Notes under the pieces: generated by a model
The model's database searches: none
What the model saw: the letters and a program-made list of their open reading frames with translations, nothing else
What the model was told of the DNA's origin: nothing
Position numbers and translations under genes: made by a program
DNA from: Paracoccus saliphilus
GTDB lineage: Bacteria; Pseudomonadota; Alphaproteobacteria; Rhodobacterales; Rhodobacteraceae
NCBI RefSeq assembly: GCF_028553805.1
Contig: NZ_CP067140.1
Location: 186,001-250,000, forward strand
Direction of reading: 5' to 3'
Length of the DNA: 64,000 nt
Shown: one piece after another, positions 62,642 to 64,000 of the stretch
Position numbering within the stretch: position 1 is the first letter of the stretch
Layout of the letters: each line of letters begins with the position of its first letter

Positions 62642-64000
62642 GGTCGCCGACCTTCTCGGGTTGCGCGGGATCGGTCAGCGACCATTCGCCATATCGGGAG
62701 AGATGATCGTAATCACCCGCATAACTGGTCTTTTCCGGCGCGCGCATCGCGGTGAAACCGGTTTCGCCCGACAAATAGGCACCGATCAGTCGAAGGAAAC
62801 CTTCCCAGTTCCGCACTTCCATTTCCAGAGAGTATTCGCGCCCATGTGTGCGGCCCTCGCCGCCCAGCTGGATATAGCGGATGCCTGCGACATCGACCGG
62901 ACCAAGCGCGTCAAAGCCGCCGCGGCGCGCCATCGCGGCCTCGAGGATCAGTTGCTTGTCGAAATGCTCGATCTGCTTGTCAGAGGGCGGAGAGCCGGAT
63001 TTGTAGTCGTAGATCGTCACCTGCCCGTCATTCAGCAGGTCGATCCGGTCGGGTTTGGCGGTCAGGCGGAAATCCATTCCCGCGACCGAGACCGCCCCGC
63101 GCCGTTCGATCACCTGCGGATGACCCTCGGCCAGACGGGCCAGTTCATCCGCCACGATCCGGTCGGCGATGGCTCCCATCCGGGCCTGCCAGAAGGCACG
63201 GGAGGCGGGCCAAGGCACCTCTTCTCGTAGCACATCGGCGGTGATGCGCAGGAATTCCGCGCGCAGGTGGTCAGCCGGGATGTCGGGGCTCGGGTTTGTC
63301 CTTAACAATCGCTCCACGATGCTGTGCAGGGTCTGGCCGCGCAGGGCGGCGTCGGGTTCCGGGCGCAGGGGGTTCAGCGGACGCAGCCCGAGGACGCGCT
63401 TGGCATAGACCGCGTAAGGGTCACGGATCAGCAGCGAGATATCGGTGACCGGCAATTCGCGGAATGGCGGGGCAGGTGGAACCGGGGAAGGGCGCGGCGC
63501 GGGCCGAAGCTCTCCTTCGGGGCGAGCCAGCGCCCCGGCCAGCGCCAGCCATGCCTCTCCCCGCTCTCGCATTGCGGCCAGAGCTTCCGGCCCGCGACGG
63601 TCCGGCAGGCCGGACATCAGGTTGGTGAGACGGTTCAGCCAGCGGGAGGGGATCGTCTCTGCCTCGGCATTGCGCTTGGCGCGGGTCAGGATCACCCGCT
63701 CGGCGGCGACACCCTGTTGAAAATCATGCGCCGCCAACCCGATCTGGCGCTCGGGTAGGGTCAGTCCAGCCTGCCGCCGCATCTGTCGCGACAGCCATGG
63801 ATCGGGATCGAGTGGCTGCGGCCATTCGCCCTCGTTCAGCCCCGAGAGGATGACGGTGCCATGTCCTTCGGTCCGAGCGTCTCTCGGACCCCGGATGCGC
63901 AGCAATGGGTGCGGCTCGACATCGTCGCGGATCGACTGCACTTGTAATTCGTCTGTCAACAATGCCGCGAAATCCGCAGCAGGCATCGGTGGCCCTTCAG
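62634..64000 (-). CDS. addB: Double-strand break repair protein AddB, 5' end outside window
   Basis: The C-terminal part (about 455 residues) of AddB, the second nuclease subunit of AddAB. Seen here are ILSGLNEGEWPQPLDPDPWLSR, ERVILTRAKRNAEAETIPSRW from the inactive helicase half, and the PD-(D/E)xK nuclease core with VTIYDYKSGSPP and EHFDKQLILEAAMA. AddB is normally about 950-1000 residues, so about half the gene lies beyond position 64000 and the true start is not in the window. The stop at 62634 overlaps the addA start. Confidence 0.93.
   Translation of the reverse strand, partial: EGPPMPAADFAALLTDELQVQSIRDDVEPHPLLRIRGPRDARTEGHGTVILSGLNEGEWPQPLDPDPWLSRQMRRQAGLTLPERQIGLAAHDFQQGVAAERVILTRAKRNAEAETIPSRWLNRLTNLMSGLPDRRGPEALAAMRERGEAWLALAGALARPEGELRPAPRPSPVPPAPPFRELPVTDISLLIRDPYAVYAKRVLGLRPLNPLRPEPDAALRGQTLHSIVERLLRTNPSPDIPADHLRAEFLRITADVLREEVPWPASRAFWQARMGAIADRIVADELARLAEGHPQVIERRGAVSVAGMDFRLTAKPDRIDLLNDGQVTIYDYKSGSPPSDKQIEHFDKQLILEAAMARRGGFDALGPVDVAGIRYIQLGGEGRTHGREYSLEMEVRNWEGFLRLIGAYLSGETGFTAMRAPEKTSYAGDYDHLSRYGEWSLTDPAQPEKVGDHG

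Overview
The window looks like a chromosomal segment of a high-GC alphaproteobacterium of the Rhodobacteraceae, most like Paracoccus. The grounds are a zeta-type F1-ATPase inhibitor gene (DUF1476), an aglEFGAK alpha-glucoside cluster, a short type-2 argC, an addAB-trxA block, and a family of GC-rich intergenic repeats ending in AAGAAGAAG. This placement is inference. I saw no tRNA, rRNA, CRISPR array, transposase, integrase or prophage gene. Genes at both edges (dnaK, addB) run out of the window.

Layout. 1-5.3 kb: dnaK with a heat-shock promoter, mutM, then ubiE-ubiB. 5.5-7.5 kb: a lone TonB-dependent receptor. 7.6-12.9 kb: a PQQ block, pqqABCDE plus a SoxYZ-like carrier on the minus strand and a quinoprotein-relay metallohydrolase divergent from it; no PQQ dehydrogenase is present. 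13-19.3 kb: aglEFGAK, for alpha-glucoside uptake and hydrolysis. 19.4-22.1 kb: a GAF/Fis regulator, a 20-bp palindrome and an aldehyde dehydrogenase. 22.4-28.5 kb: a minus-strand operon of a TRAP transporter, an amidase, a 57-residue membrane protein missed by length-limited ORF calling, and an M20 hydrolase. 28.8-31.6 kb: a small lipoprotein, argC, DUF779 and a PfkB kinase. 31.6-36.3 kb: an envelope-type operon of TelA, a DUF2927 lipoprotein, an SPFH-GYF protein and a zinc-ribbon membrane protein. 36.5-43.6 kb: fatty-acid oxidation (fadB-like, fadA-like, acyl-CoA dehydrogenase) with a GST and two MerR regulators. 43.7-46 kb: two thioesterases and a MATE pump. 46.3-52.5 kb: the zeta subunit, purC-purS, a polar amino-acid ABC transporter and a glutamine-synthetase-like ligase. 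52.5-57.4 kb: an M16 protease pair and hslUV. 57.5-64 kb: a hypothetical gene, a cupin, trxA, addA and addB.

How the parts may fit: PQQ production, the relay proteins and the aldehyde dehydrogenase would suit periplasmic alcohol oxidation followed by aldehyde oxidation. The agl, TRAP-amidase, fad and ABC-GS operons are scavenging modules for sugars, N-acyl or amide compounds, fatty acids and amino acids or amines.

The most unusual signal is a pair of intergenic elements at 22302-22380 and 46129-46206. Each has four tandem 11-bp units of the form TGTGTACGNNN, followed at exactly the same 58-bp offset by a CCCAGCA-TT-TGCTGG palindrome. Each lies between convergent genes, downstream of a copy of the AAGAAGAAG repeat. 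I cannot assign it to any known element.
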